Shown here: positions 17,284-25,502 of the stretch, one piece after another
How the letters are laid out: each line of letters begins with the position of its first letter
Position numbering within the stretch: position 1 is the first letter of the stretch
Assembly (NCBI GenBank): GCA_017303855.1
Contig: JAFLBL010000008.1
Coordinates: 1 to 64,000, forward strand
Direction: 5' to 3'
DNA length: 64,000 nt
DNA from: Chitinophagales bacterium
Lineage (GTDB): Bacteria > Bacteroidota > Bacteroidia > Chitinophagales > Chitinophagaceae
Position numbers and translations under genes: made by a program
The notes under the pieces: model-generated
Seen by the model: only the letters and a program-made list of their open reading frames with translations
Database searches by the model: none
Told to the model about the DNA's origin: nothing

Positions 17284-18243
17284 ATGGCTATACAGGAAGG
17301 GGAAAAATTAATTATGTTCCGGAACCGGCTCACCAAGGTATACCGGCACCTGGGAAAACAGGCACGCCGGCTGGGCGTGAGTTGTTACCGGGTATATGAT
17401 CATGATTTGCCTGAATTCCCTTTTTGTATTGAAGTGTATGGTGAAAAGCTCTATGTGGCGGAATACAGGAGGAATCACGGGATGACGGAAGAAGAGCATG
17501 ATACCTGGATGGAAAACAGTCTGCAGGTAGCCGGGGAAGTATTGGGCGTGGGCAAAGAACATATTTTTTTAAAACTGCGGCAGCGTAAGCCGGGACGCCT
17601 GGGCCAGTACCAGAAACTGGATGCGGTGCAACATGAATTTGAAGTGGTAGAAAGTGGTTTGCGTTTTATCGTTAATCTGAGTGATTACCTGGATACTGGT
17701 CTTTTTCTTGATCACCGGGTTACCCGGCAGCAGGTGAGGGGGCTGGCTGCGGGAAAAAGAGTACTGAACCTGTTTGCGTATACGGGCTCCTTTTCCGTGT
17801 ATGCGGCTGCGGGTGCCGCAAGTGAAGTGGTGACTGTGGATTTATCTAAAACCTATCTTTCCTGGGCCGAACGAAATATGGCACTGAACGGGTTTGCCGA
17901 TCCGGATAAATACCGGACTGTACATGCGGATGTAAAGCAATACCTGAAAACATTACCGGAAAATCAATTTGACCTGATTGTGATGGATCCGCCTACGTTC
18001 AGTAACAGCAAGCGGATGGATGATATCCTGGATATACAACGCGATCATGCCGGACTGATCAATGATTGCCTGAGGTCCATGCGGCCCGGCGGACTACTCT
18101 TTTTCAGTACCAACTTCAGAAAATTTATACCGGATAAGGAAAAGATAAATTCCCCGCATATAAAAGATATCACAAGGGCTACCACGCCTTTTGATTTTGA
18201 AGGCCGATTATTCCGCTGGTGCTATGAAATAAAAAAGCCCTGA
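17284..18243 (+). CDS. Class I SAM-dependent rRNA methyltransferase (RlmK/RlmI-like)
   Basis: This 319-aa cytosolic enzyme has an N-terminal RNA-binding-type region (FRNRLTKVYRHLGKQARR) and a Rossmann methyltransferase core. The core has LNLFAYTGSFSVYAA (SAM motif I, about 160-174), VVTVDLS (motif II) and the catalytic MDPPTFSNS (about 237-245). It resembles the C-terminal half (RlmK) of E. coli RlmKL, which makes m7G in 23S rRNA, and RlmI, which makes m5C. The exact base cannot be assigned. The gene diverges from the exonuclease, with a 16-bp repeat array in the shared 5' region. Confidence 0.85.
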   Translation: MAIQEGEKLIMFRNRLTKVYRHLGKQARRLGVSCYRVYDHDLPEFPFCIEVYGEKLYVAEYRRNHGMTEEEHDTWMENSLQVAGEVLGVGKEHIFLKLRQRKPGRLGQYQKLDAVQHEFEVVESGLRFIVNLSDYLDTGLFLDHRVTRQQVRGLAAGKRVLNLFAYTGSFSVYAAAGAASEVVTVDLSKTYLSWAERNMALNGFADPDKYRTVHADVKQYLKTLPENQFDLIVMDPPTFSNSKRMDDILDIQRDHAGLINDCLRSMRPGGLLFFSTNFRKFIPDKEKINSPHIKDITRATTPFDFEGRLFRWCYEIKKP

Positions 18244-18254
18244 CAACAGACTGA

Positions 18255-19358
18255 TTATTGCACGCCATATACCCGGTTCAGTAGGTAAGAGTACGAGGCA
18301 TAAAGGTGATGTATAAACGCTTTATCTTTTCCGTTTCCCGGGAATTTCTGCCGGTAGGCTTCGTCCGGCATCAGGATAACCGGTGAGCCGGCGCGCATGT
18401 AATTACTACTGTGTATATACACCGGTTCACGGAGTTGTGGCAGGGCTTTCCGGATGCCCGTTTTATATAATTTATGACCCAGGAATTTCTCGTATTTCCT
18501 TTGTGCTTTCCGGGGTTTTCTTTCCAGTTTACTGTATACCATATTCCCGGCCAGCCGGATCAGCCATTTTTGTTGTTTTAAAATCGATTTGATGTCCGCC
18601 ATTGGATTTGCCGGATTAAAATCAGTTAATGTCTGAATGGAGAAAGGCGATTCCGGCACCCAGTCATACGCGTTTACCACATTAAATCCCCACCCGCCGC
18701 GGGTGATATAATCAAAATCATAGGCATAGGACTGATTGCCGGGTTTGGGTGCCGCACTGCAGTAGGTTTTAAAAACGATATCTTTTGGAATCGTTCCTTT
18801 TTGTTGTTCATAGTACAGGTAAGAGCGGGTCAGGAATGCAATGGCCCCGCCCTGGCTGTGGCCGCTGATGAGAATCCGGCGGACGCCTTTTTGCGTATAG
18901 AGTGATTTGATATGCTCCACAATGCCGGGTGCCAGGTGACCAAGAGCAATGGTCCAGCCGGCGTGTACAGCTGCCGCCGGACTTTCTGCTAACTGGTAAT
19001 TAAACACGGTACTGTCATTCAGTTGCAGTGACCCGGTGGCCGCAATCATCGGGGAATAAAAATTAGCCGACCAGCTGGTCGCGTTTTTTACGGTACCACG
19101 GATACTGATTACCGCCACATTGTCGTCGCGCAGAAACAAAGACCACCTGTTTTTTAAACCGGTTTCCGGGGATTTAAACTCGAGCTGGTACCGGTCTTTT
19201 TTTGTTTTCCGTTCAGTTGAATCGGGAATGCTGCTGCCATGAAAGGCAATGGATAAAAGATCCGCATATTCAGCGGGATCGAAACCCGGCTGAAGAGGCG
19301 ATTGCGCATTAACAGTTACCGTACAAAAAACAAAAAGGAGAAGGAGGAATTGACGCAT
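18255..19358 (-). CDS. Lipase family protein (class 3-type), secreted
   Basis: This 367-aa protein has a signal peptide (MRQFLLLLFVFCTVTVNAQ). The alpha/beta-hydrolase core carries VAVISIRGT (oxyanion strand, about 91-99) and the nucleophile elbow ISGHSQGGAIA (about 173-183), the G-H-S-x-G of class 3 lipases. A plausible Asp is in NAYDWVPESPF and a late His in AFIHHLYASY. It probably hydrolyses lipids or other esters outside the cytoplasm. It ends 12 nt from the convergent methyltransferase gene. Confidence 0.85.
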   Translation of the reverse strand: MRQFLLLLFVFCTVTVNAQSPLQPGFDPAEYADLLSIAFHGSSIPDSTERKTKKDRYQLEFKSPETGLKNRWSLFLRDDNVAVISIRGTVKNATSWSANFYSPMIAATGSLQLNDSTVFNYQLAESPAAAVHAGWTIALGHLAPGIVEHIKSLYTQKGVRRILISGHSQGGAIAFLTRSYLYYEQQKGTIPKDIVFKTYCSAAPKPGNQSYAYDFDYITRGGWGFNVVNAYDWVPESPFSIQTLTDFNPANPMADIKSILKQQKWLIRLAGNMVYSKLERKPRKAQRKYEKFLGHKLYKTGIRKALPQLREPVYIHSSNYMRAGSPVILMPDEAYRQKFPGNGKDKAFIHHLYASYSYLLNRVYGVQ

Positions 19359-19403
19359 GCTGGTTTTGTTTGCTTTAGCAAAAAGAAAAGATTTGTAAAC
19401 AGT

Positions 19404-19465
19404 AAGGCTGTCTGCATACTCATCATCTGTTGTAAAGAACAGTTGATGGAAATGGAGACAGCCTT
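19404..19465 (-). terminator. Long two-part hairpin downstream of mdh
   Basis: An outer 10-bp stem (AAGGCTGTCT / AGACAGCCTT) encloses an inner imperfect 11-bp stem (CATCATCTGTT / AACAGTTGATG). It begins 25 nt past the mdh stop and sits between mdh and the lipase gene on the same strand. There is no long T run, so it could be a terminator or an mRNA-stabilising structure. Confidence 0.55.
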
Positions 19466-19489
19466 AACCTGAATTGAAATGCCGCTGAA

Positions 19490-20419
19490 TTATAAGGTCT
19501 TCAGTACATCGTTCATGCTTCTAACGGCATCGGCACTTTTGTTGAATGCAGCCTGTTCAGCGTCATTCAGTTTGAAGTCGATAATTTTTTCCCAGCCATT
19601 TTTGCCGATGGTTACGGGAACACCGAGGCAGATATCTTTTTGTCCGTATTCACCATTGAGGGCAACACAGCAGGTAAAGAGTTTTTTCTCATCACGCAGA
19701 ATGGCTTCTACCAGGGCTGCTCCGGCCGCACCGGGCGCATACCAGGCTGAAGTACCAATAAGCGCGGTTAACGTAGCGCCACCGACCATGGTGTCTTTTA
19801 CAATTTTTTCCTGCTGCTCTGCACTCAGGAAATCAGTAACCGGCGCACTGTTCCAGGTAGCGTGACGGATCAGGGGAATCATAGTCGTATCACCGTGACC
19901 ACCAACTACAACCGCATTCAGGTCAGCGGGGCTGCATCCGAGATGCTGACTCAGCTGGTATTTGAAACGGCTGCTGTCCAGTGTACCGCCCATACCGATG
20001 ATCCGGTTTTTGGGTAAGCCGGTAGACTGGAGGGCCAGGTAGGTCATAGTATCCATCGGGTTGCTGATCACGATAATGATCGCGTTGGGAGAATGTTTCA
20101 GGATGTTTTCACAAACACCTTTTACAATACCGGCGTTTACACCAATCAGTTCTTCACGGGTCATACCGGGTTTGCGGGGCAGACCGGATGTAATGACCAC
20201 CACGTCACTGCCGGCGGTTTTTGCATAGTCATTGGTGCTGCCGCTGATCTTGGTATCAAAACCAAGCAGGGTAGCTGTCTGCATCATATCCTGTGCTTTA
20301 CCTTCTGCCACACCTTCTTTAATGTCCAGTAATACCAGTTCGTGACAGAGTTCTTTACGGGCGATATTATCAGCACAGGTAGCACCCACCGCTCCAGCGC
20401 CTACAACAGTTACTTTCAT
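19490..20419 (-). CDS. mdh: Malate dehydrogenase
   Basis: This 309-aa NAD-dependent enzyme interconverts malate and oxaloacetate in the TCA cycle. Visible features are the Rossmann motif VVGAGAVGATCA (about 4-15), the NAD-selective acidic LLDIKEG, the substrate arginines around RKPGMTREEL (about 81-90), ISNPMDTMT (about 118-126) and the catalytic His in VGGHGDTTM (about 173-181). The size and motifs match the LDH-like MDH of Bacteroidota. It is monocistronic, with a promoter box upstream and a hairpin downstream. Confidence 0.95.
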   Translation of the reverse strand: MKVTVVGAGAVGATCADNIARKELCHELVLLDIKEGVAEGKAQDMMQTATLLGFDTKISGSTNDYAKTAGSDVVVITSGLPRKPGMTREELIGVNAGIVKGVCENILKHSPNAIIIVISNPMDTMTYLALQSTGLPKNRIIGMGGTLDSSRFKYQLSQHLGCSPADLNAVVVGGHGDTTMIPLIRHATWNSAPVTDFLSAEQQEKIVKDTMVGGATLTALIGTSAWYAPGAAGAALVEAILRDEKKLFTCCVALNGEYGQKDICLGVPVTIGKNGWEKIIDFKLNDAEQAAFNKSADAVRSMNDVLKTL

Positions 20420-20482
20420 GTGTAAAATTTTATTAAGTATTAAAATTATTTACTTGTTTATGTGCCGTTTTCACAGCCGGCG

Positions 20483-20490
20483 CAAAGGTA
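20483..20490 (-). promoter_or_regulatory. -7 box (TACCTTTG) upstream of mdh
   Basis: On the minus strand TACCTTTG matches TAnnTTTG about 65 nt ahead of the mdh ATG, implying a leader of roughly 60 nt. A TTTG lies somewhat further upstream than the ideal spacing. Confidence 0.5.
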
Positions 20491-20522
20491 GCGGAACCAC
20501 CTTGTTTCTGACCTGACAAAAG

Positions 20523-21023
20523 TCAGTTTTTAAACTTTGCAATCAGTTTTTCGATAGTGATGGAACCTTCATGTGTTCCTGTCAATTGTTTTTTCCGGTT
20601 GTAAAAAGCCAGGTAAGGCAGACTGCTGATCATGAAATAGGTCGGCATCATCATTTTGCTGTCCTGGGTTACCGTGATATTCTTATAACGGGTCAGTTTA
20701 TATTTTTCCCGGAAAGCCAGCATGGAATCCAGCGGCATGGGAGTACACATAACGATATGTACATTTTTAAAATCCGCAATGTGTTTGGTGATGGCTTCGG
20801 TTTCTTCCTGACAATGTGTACAGGAAGGGTTGAATAGCATCAGCAATACCGCTTTGTCTTTGGGCAGGTCATTTTTGGTGAAATAAGTTTTGCCATCGGG
20901 CAGTAACAAACTGATCGGCGGAAAGCCGGGAAAGCGTTTGTACGGCGCCTGGGTGCTGTCCTGCTGTGAAAATACAGCAGCAGTAAGCAATAAAGCGGCC
21001 AGGAACAGACTGATTTTTTTCAT
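20523..21023 (-). CDS. Thioredoxin-fold (TlpA/redoxin-like) secreted protein
   Basis: This 166-aa protein has a signal peptide (MKKISLFLAALLLTAAVFSQ) and a thioredoxin-like domain with VLLMLFNPSCTHCQEE (about 80-95), so the redox motif is C-T-H-C. A cis-Pro candidate lies in SSLPYLAFY. It probably acts as a periplasmic thiol-disulfide oxidoreductase or reductant; no partner is adjacent. It starts 32 nt after the stop of the large gliding-type gene upstream, so the two may be co-transcribed. Confidence 0.8.
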   Translation of the reverse strand: MKKISLFLAALLLTAAVFSQQDSTQAPYKRFPGFPPISLLLPDGKTYFTKNDLPKDKAVLLMLFNPSCTHCQEETEAITKHIADFKNVHIVMCTPMPLDSMLAFREKYKLTRYKNITVTQDSKMMMPTYFMISSLPYLAFYNRKKQLTGTHEGSITIEKLIAKFKN

Positions 21024-21055
21024 TCGTCAAAGATAAAAGGATTCGGTGAACCGGC

Positions 21056-23875
21056 TCACCTGATCAGTGTGCTGGTGCCTTTTCTGACCAATAACTGACC
21101 ATTGTATCCTGTGGCTTCGGCCATCCAGATAAAAGTGCCCGTAGGTTGCCGGACCCCGTTAAACCGGCCATCCCAGCCCTTACCCGGATCGCTGGTCTGA
21201 AAGACCAGTTGTCCCCACCGGTTATAGATCCGGAAATACCGGAATTCTTTTATACCTACCGGGAAGGCTTTTAATTCATCGTTCAGGCCATTTCCATCAG
21301 GTGTGAAGGCTGTGGCAATATAAATTTCGGGGCCTTTATACACTTTTATGGTTACCTGATCTGTTCCTTCACAGCCATCTGCCGTAGTACCTGTTACCGT
21401 ATACGTATAATCAGATGGCAGGGTGGCAACCGGTGTGGCGGTTGAAGGATTATTCAGGTAAACAGCCGGCGACCAGTTGTAGCGGATCACGCCTGCTGTA
21501 CTCAGTTCAATAGCTTTTAGCTGCACCGGTTGATTTACCGCCGCCACGGTATCACGCCCGGCGGATATCCGTACAGCGGGTGTTACCGTAACCAGTATGT
21601 CGTCTTCCTGCAGGGATACGCAACCACGGGCATCTGTAACCGATAAATAAAAACGGGTACTTGCCAGGGCTTTGAATGAGGGTTGCTGACTGTTATTGCC
21701 GGTTAAAAGTGCTGCCGGCCGCCAGTTATATTGTACGCCGCCCTGTCCGTTCAGTTGTAAGGTTTTACCAAAACAGTCACTGAAATCCGGACCCGCATCG
21801 GCCACAGGCGCCGGCCATACATTGATCAGTACAGAATCCACCTGGCTGCAGATACCTTCGGTGGCTGTCAGGAAATATTTAGTACTGATCACCGGTGTTG
21901 CCACGGGATTTTTTACAGCGGGATTGCTGAGTGTGGCGGCTGGTGTCCATGCAAAGCCGGTTGCAGCAGAAACAGGAGTCAACTGGTAATTTTTTCCTTC
22001 ACAGATAAATGCGTCGCTGCCGGCATCAACGGTTACTGTATTATTAAGGGGAATGGTTACGGCCTGTGTGTTAATACAGCCATTGGCATCCTTCACCGTG
22101 ATGGTGAAATTGCCCTGGTTCAGGTTAAATATATTAGCCGGCTGATACAGGAGTCCGTCTGTAGAATACTGATAGGGACCAAGGCCTCCTGAGGCGGTAA
22201 TACTGACCTGACCATCCGGGTTGCCGGAACAACTGGCTGCCGTGGTGCCGGTATTATCAATCAGCAGATCCGGGTATAATTGAAGAATGCTGATGGCCAC
22301 ACTGTCAATACAACCGGCATCCCTTACTTTCACCCGGTAATTACCAACGATCAGATTGGTAAAGCGATTACTGCTCTGCCAGTTGATGCCATCCAGTGAA
22401 TATTCGACTGGTGCCACCCAACCGGCTCCGGCATTAACCTGCAGACTGCCGGTGGATGCCCCGCGGCAGTTTACATCCACTTTGCTTACAAACTCCGCTT
22501 TTTTCATTTGTACAAACACTGAATCACGGGCATTACAGGTGCCTTCCGTAGCCGTACATATATAGGAAGTGATACTGTTAACCGGTGTGGCAATGGGATT
22601 CCGTATGGTTGTACTGTTTAATGTAGGATCGGGTGCCCATTGATAATTGCTGTACCCTGCTGAGGCGAGTAATTGCACGGATTCTCCCCGGCAGATCGTC
22701 GCGGTATCGGGAAGCAGGTTCAGGATATCGTAATCGCGTAATTGTATCCAGGTACTGTCGGTGGGTGTACCCGCCGCACAACCGGCCAGGGCAAATATTT
22801 TTAGCACTTCAATGCCTTCGGGCAGGCCGTCAATTAAGGGCAATACATTTACTGTAACGAAACTGTCATTGGCCGGTATCATTACATTCAGTGGCAGTGC
22901 CTGTACATCTGTTCCGTTGGTGGCCGTACCGCCATAGGATAACTGAATATTCAGCGGGTAAGGATCTTTACGTGGACGGGTGATATTGAATGCGCCGGTG
23001 GCACAGCCTTCCACCAGGTAACTGTTGCCTGTGGGGTCTGTCTGGGTCAGGTTGGTCAGGCCAAATGAATTTGAGACCAGGCTTCTTGCTTCCAGAAATA
23101 CACCGGTATCCACCATGTCGTCTCCTGCATCAGCTAATACAATTTTAAGGTGATAGGTCTGACAGGGCTGCACTTTTTCTTTTGCCGTTAATACAACCGT
23201 ATGGCCATCGTGTGTGAAAAAAGTGTTGGTTGTGTTATCTGTATAAAACTGGATATTATTCGGGCAACCGGCTCCCGGTACATTATTTACATTAAAGATG
23301 GAGACGGGAGTGTTTGTACTGGGGATAAGGGCAATGTTTTTAATACCTGGAATACCCGGACCAGAGATGAAGAATGCGAATGCGTCATTGTAGTTGCAGA
23401 CATAGTTGATGTCATATTCTTCAGAGCTGAAAACATAATTGAATTTTATACTGTCGCCGAGTGGTATGAAATCGAATTCCAGTACGCAGGCATCTTCCAG
23501 GGAGAAATTACCAATCGCTGTACCCAGGTCAGCATCTCCGGGGAGTCCCCAGCCACTGCTGGCTTCCACGGAAGTGGCCAACGTGGTACCATTTCCATCC
23601 ACGCCCCAGGCGGAGCCAAACGTCTTTGCCCGGCCTGTCGTCAATACAATGCCTGAATCAATACCGATATTAGTCCGGTTGGCCCTGTTCAGAAAATAGG
23701 AAGCCATCAGGGGATTGCCTGTAAAACTGACATTACTGATACTTACGCCATCGCCTGCCAGCCTTTGCGCCAGTGCCTGGGCGTTGGGGTGGGGAGTGAT
23801 TATCAATTGCGCGGCTGCCTGATCCAGGAAGGCGCTGATCAGCAATAAAGTGAGTATAACAAGGATTTTCCGCAT
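21056..23875 (-). CDS. Large surface protein: choice-of-anchor L domain with gliding-motility/T9SS type B C-terminus
   Basis: This 939-aa protein starts at ATG 23875 (MRKILVILTLLLISAF, signal peptide). Residues around 25-260 match the choice-of-anchor L region (ITPHPNAQALAQRLAGDGVSI; FVFSSEEYDINYVC, written here from memory of the reading as YVFSSEEYD). Repeated SprB-like and PKD-like Ig modules follow (GTCNARDSVFVQ, GCIDSVAISIL, and 'PVATPV...YTCTA' type repeats). The C-terminal 85 residues carry ATAFTPDGNGLNDEL and FRIYNRWGQLVF, the CHU/gliding-motility domain that serves as the type B T9SS signal. It is probably a secreted or surface adhesin-like protein. The thioredoxin-like gene lies downstream. 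Confidence 0.88.
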   Translation of the reverse strand: MRKILVILTLLLISAFLDQAAAQLIITPHPNAQALAQRLAGDGVSISNVSFTGNPLMASYFLNRANRTNIGIDSGIVLTTGRAKTFGSAWGVDGNGTTLATSVEASSGWGLPGDADLGTAIGNFSLEDACVLEFDFIPLGDSIKFNYVFSSEEYDINYVCNYNDAFAFFISGPGIPGIKNIALIPSTNTPVSIFNVNNVPGAGCPNNIQFYTDNTTNTFFTHDGHTVVLTAKEKVQPCQTYHLKIVLADAGDDMVDTGVFLEARSLVSNSFGLTNLTQTDPTGNSYLVEGCATGAFNITRPRKDPYPLNIQLSYGGTATNGTDVQALPLNVMIPANDSFVTVNVLPLIDGLPEGIEVLKIFALAGCAAGTPTDSTWIQLRDYDILNLLPDTATICRGESVQLLASAGYSNYQWAPDPTLNSTTIRNPIATPVNSITSYICTATEGTCNARDSVFVQMKKAEFVSKVDVNCRGASTGSLQVNAGAGWVAPVEYSLDGINWQSSNRFTNLIVGNYRVKVRDAGCIDSVAISILQLYPDLLIDNTGTTAASCSGNPDGQVSITASGGLGPYQYSTDGLLYQPANIFNLNQGNFTITVKDANGCINTQAVTIPLNNTVTVDAGSDAFICEGKNYQLTPVSAATGFAWTPAATLSNPAVKNPVATPVISTKYFLTATEGICSQVDSVLINVWPAPVADAGPDFSDCFGKTLQLNGQGGVQYNWRPAALLTGNNSQQPSFKALASTRFYLSVTDARGCVSLQEDDILVTVTPAVRISAGRDTVAAVNQPVQLKAIELSTAGVIRYNWSPAVYLNNPSTATPVATLPSDYTYTVTGTTADGCEGTDQVTIKVYKGPEIYIATAFTPDGNGLNDELKAFPVGIKEFRYFRIYNRWGQLVFQTSDPGKGWDGRFNGVRQPTGTFIWMAEATGYNGQLLVRKGTSTLIR

Positions 23876-23941
23876 AAACAGCAGCAACGAATATACTTCA
23901 GAAAGCCAGTTTTTCTTTTTTATGTGTAGCGAAAGCTTCCT

Positions 23942-23972
23942 TTTGCCATCAGGAGCCCCTCCCTTATCTTTG
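23942..23972 (+). promoter_or_regulatory. Bacteroidota-type promoter for efp
   Basis: TTTG at 23942-23945, a 19-nt spacer, and TATCTTTG at 23965-23972 match the consensus exactly. The -7 element ends 20 nt before the efp ATG. Confidence 0.75.
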
Positions 23973-23992
23973 CCGCCTCAAACAGAAATCTA

Positions 23993-24559
23993 ATGGCAAC
24001 AACAGCAGACATCAGCAGGGGACTTATCATCAAACTGGATGGCAGTTTGTACACCGTGGTTGAATTCGGTGAAAACAAAACTGCCCGTGCGGCCGCCAAA
24101 GTATGGGCCAAACTGAAAGGGGTGGATAATAACCGCAGCATTGAAAAGACCTGGAACTCAGGCGATAACATTTTCCCGGTACGGGTAGAACGCAAAAGCT
24201 ACCAGTATTTGTACAAGGATGATACAGGCTACAACTTTATGGATACAGAAACTTTTGAACAGGTGGCTGTACAGGAAAATCTGGTAGACGCCCCACAGTT
24301 TCTGAAAGATGGTCAGGAAGTAAGTGTATTGTTTAATACCGAAACCGAACTGCCGATGAGTGTGGAACTGCCGGATAAAATTGTATTAGCGGTTACTTAT
24401 ACAGAGCCAGGTCTGCGGGGCGATACCGCCACCCGTACCCTGAAACCGGCTACTGTAGAAACCGGTGCTACGGTTAACGTACCTCTTTTTGTAAACGAAG
24501 GAGAGTTAATCCGCGTAAACACCAAGACCGGAGAGTATGTAGAAAGAGTAAAAGAATAG
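23993..24559 (+). CDS. efp: Elongation factor P, with arginine at the loop tip
   Basis: This 188-aa three-domain factor binds the ribosome and rescues stalls at polyproline. Domains II and III are typical (VELPDKIVLAVTYTEPGLRG, split at about residue 130-149, and VNTKTGEYVERVKE at the end). In domain I the usual PGKG loop is replaced by ENKTARAAAK: N28, K29 and R32. R32 falls at the position that is rhamnosylated by EarP in Pseudomonas EF-P, not at a Lys for EpmA-type modification. No earP or modification gene is nearby. It has its own promoter and terminator. Confidence 0.93.
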   Translation: MATTADISRGLIIKLDGSLYTVVEFGENKTARAAAKVWAKLKGVDNNRSIEKTWNSGDNIFPVRVERKSYQYLYKDDTGYNFMDTETFEQVAVQENLVDAPQFLKDGQEVSVLFNTETELPMSVELPDKIVLAVTYTEPGLRGDTATRTLKPATVETGATVNVPLFVNEGELIRVNTKTGEYVERVKE

Positions 24560-24576
24560 TCAACTGTTTTTATAGT

Positions 24577-24617
24577 AAAATGGCTCAAAACCGACCGGTT
24601 TTGGGCCATTTTTGTAT
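24577..24617 (+). terminator. Intrinsic terminator after efp
   Basis: A long stem (AAAATGGCTCAAAACC / GGTTTTGGGCCATTTT, one mismatch) with a GACC loop ends in a T run. Confidence 0.88.
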
Positions 24618-24783
24618 GATTTTGCCCCATTTTAGGGGAAAAATGGCAAAAATTCATTGATTTTCTCCTTTTGATTTCCTTACCTTAGCTTCCCTTTCGG
24701 GGCTGAGGTGTTGACAGGTTAGGCTCATTTAATGCTCATTGAGAATTGTGTTTTGGTTATTGAAAAAGCAGTGCGCTGCCAGT

Positions 24784-24825
24784 TTAATTTTCAATAGTCA
24801 ATGCTCAGTGTTCAATTTTCAATTA
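24784..24825 (+). repeat. Heptamer array, TCAATTT family (6 units)
   Basis: In-phase 7-bp units (TCAATAG, TCAATGC, TCAGTGT, TCAATTT, TCAATTA) lie between efp and accB. The rest of 24618-24902 shows no gene. The same family forms the hairpin at 47394-47463. Confidence 0.8.
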
Positions 24826-24902
24826 TAGCCATTCCTGACGATCCGGTCTCATTATCAGAGGGCGAGGCTTTATAAACCAAAACATCTACAAAATTGAAAA
24901 AC

Positions 24903-25385
24903 ATGGACTTTAAGCAAATTCAGGAGTTGATCAAAATGGTCAACAAGTCGAATATTGGCGAATTAACGATTGAACAAAAGGATTTCCGTGTAACGATCCG
25001 GCAGAAGGAAGATCATGTAACCCAGGTAGTATCAGCTGCTCCTGTGCAGGCTGCACCTGTGGCGGTTGCTGCTCCTCAGCCTGCGGCGGCTCCGGCTACT
25101 GCAGCCCCGGCCTCCGCTGCTCCTGCTGCGGCACCGGCCAGTAACCTGGTTACTATTAAAAGCCCGATGATTGGTACCTTCTACCGGAAGGCTTCTCCTG
25201 ATAAACCCAATTTCGTGGAAGTGGGTTCCGATGTGACCCAGGGTTCTGTGGTTTGTATTATCGAAGCCATGAAACTCTTCAATGAAATTGAGAGTGAAAT
25301 AAGCGGTAAGATTGTAAAAGTACTGGTAGACGATGCTTCTCCGGTAGAGTATGATCAACCCCTGTTCCTGGTGGAACCCGCATAG
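24903..25385 (+). CDS. accB: Acetyl-CoA carboxylase biotin carboxyl carrier protein
   Basis: This 160-aa protein carries the biotin that shuttles CO2 between AccC and the carboxyltransferase. I prefer ATG 24903 (MDFKQIQELIKMV), as in other BCCPs; an in-frame TTG three codons upstream is possible. A charged N-terminal domain is followed by an Ala/Pro-rich flexible linker (about 45-85). The biotinyl domain has IKSPMIGTFY and the biotinylation site EAMKLFNEIE, with Lys around residue 126. accC follows after 117 nt, separated by an AAAAGTA/ACTTTTT repeat pair. Confidence 0.94.
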   Translation: MDFKQIQELIKMVNKSNIGELTIEQKDFRVTIRQKEDHVTQVVSAAPVQAAPVAVAAPQPAAAPATAAPASAAPAAAPASNLVTIKSPMIGTFYRKASPDKPNFVEVGSDVTQGSVVCIIEAMKLFNEIESEISGKIVKVLVDDASPVEYDQPLFLVEPA

Positions 25386-25390
25386 TAATC

Positions 25391-25411
25391 AGAAGTAAAA
25401 AGTCAAAATTC
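25391..25411 (+). repeat. Heptamer array, AAAAGTA family (3 units)
   Basis: Units AGAAGTA, AAAAGTC and AAAATTC lie five bases after the accB stop. They are complementary to the array at 25457-25496. Confidence 0.7.
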
Positions 25412-25456
25412 AAACGCTCTCAGCTCGAAAATTCTTTCAAGGACAGGGTTTGTGTA

Positions 25457-25496
25457 ATTTTTTACTTTTTACTTTTTACTTTTTACTTTTTAATTC
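25457..25496 (+). repeat. Heptamer array, ACTTTTT family, just upstream of accC
   Basis: ACTTTTT recurs at 25464, 25471, 25478 and 25485, flanked by partial units. The array ends six bases before the accC GTG, so it occupies the region where a ribosome-binding site would be. It forms an inverted pair with 25391-25411 inside the accB-accC gap. Confidence 0.85.
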
Positions 25497-25502
25497 AACA
25501 TT

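Noticed and set aside
24894..24902. TTG start three codons upstream of the accB ATG
   Set aside because: It is possible, but ATG 24903 gives the usual N-terminus of BCCP and the upstream codons add nothing conserved.
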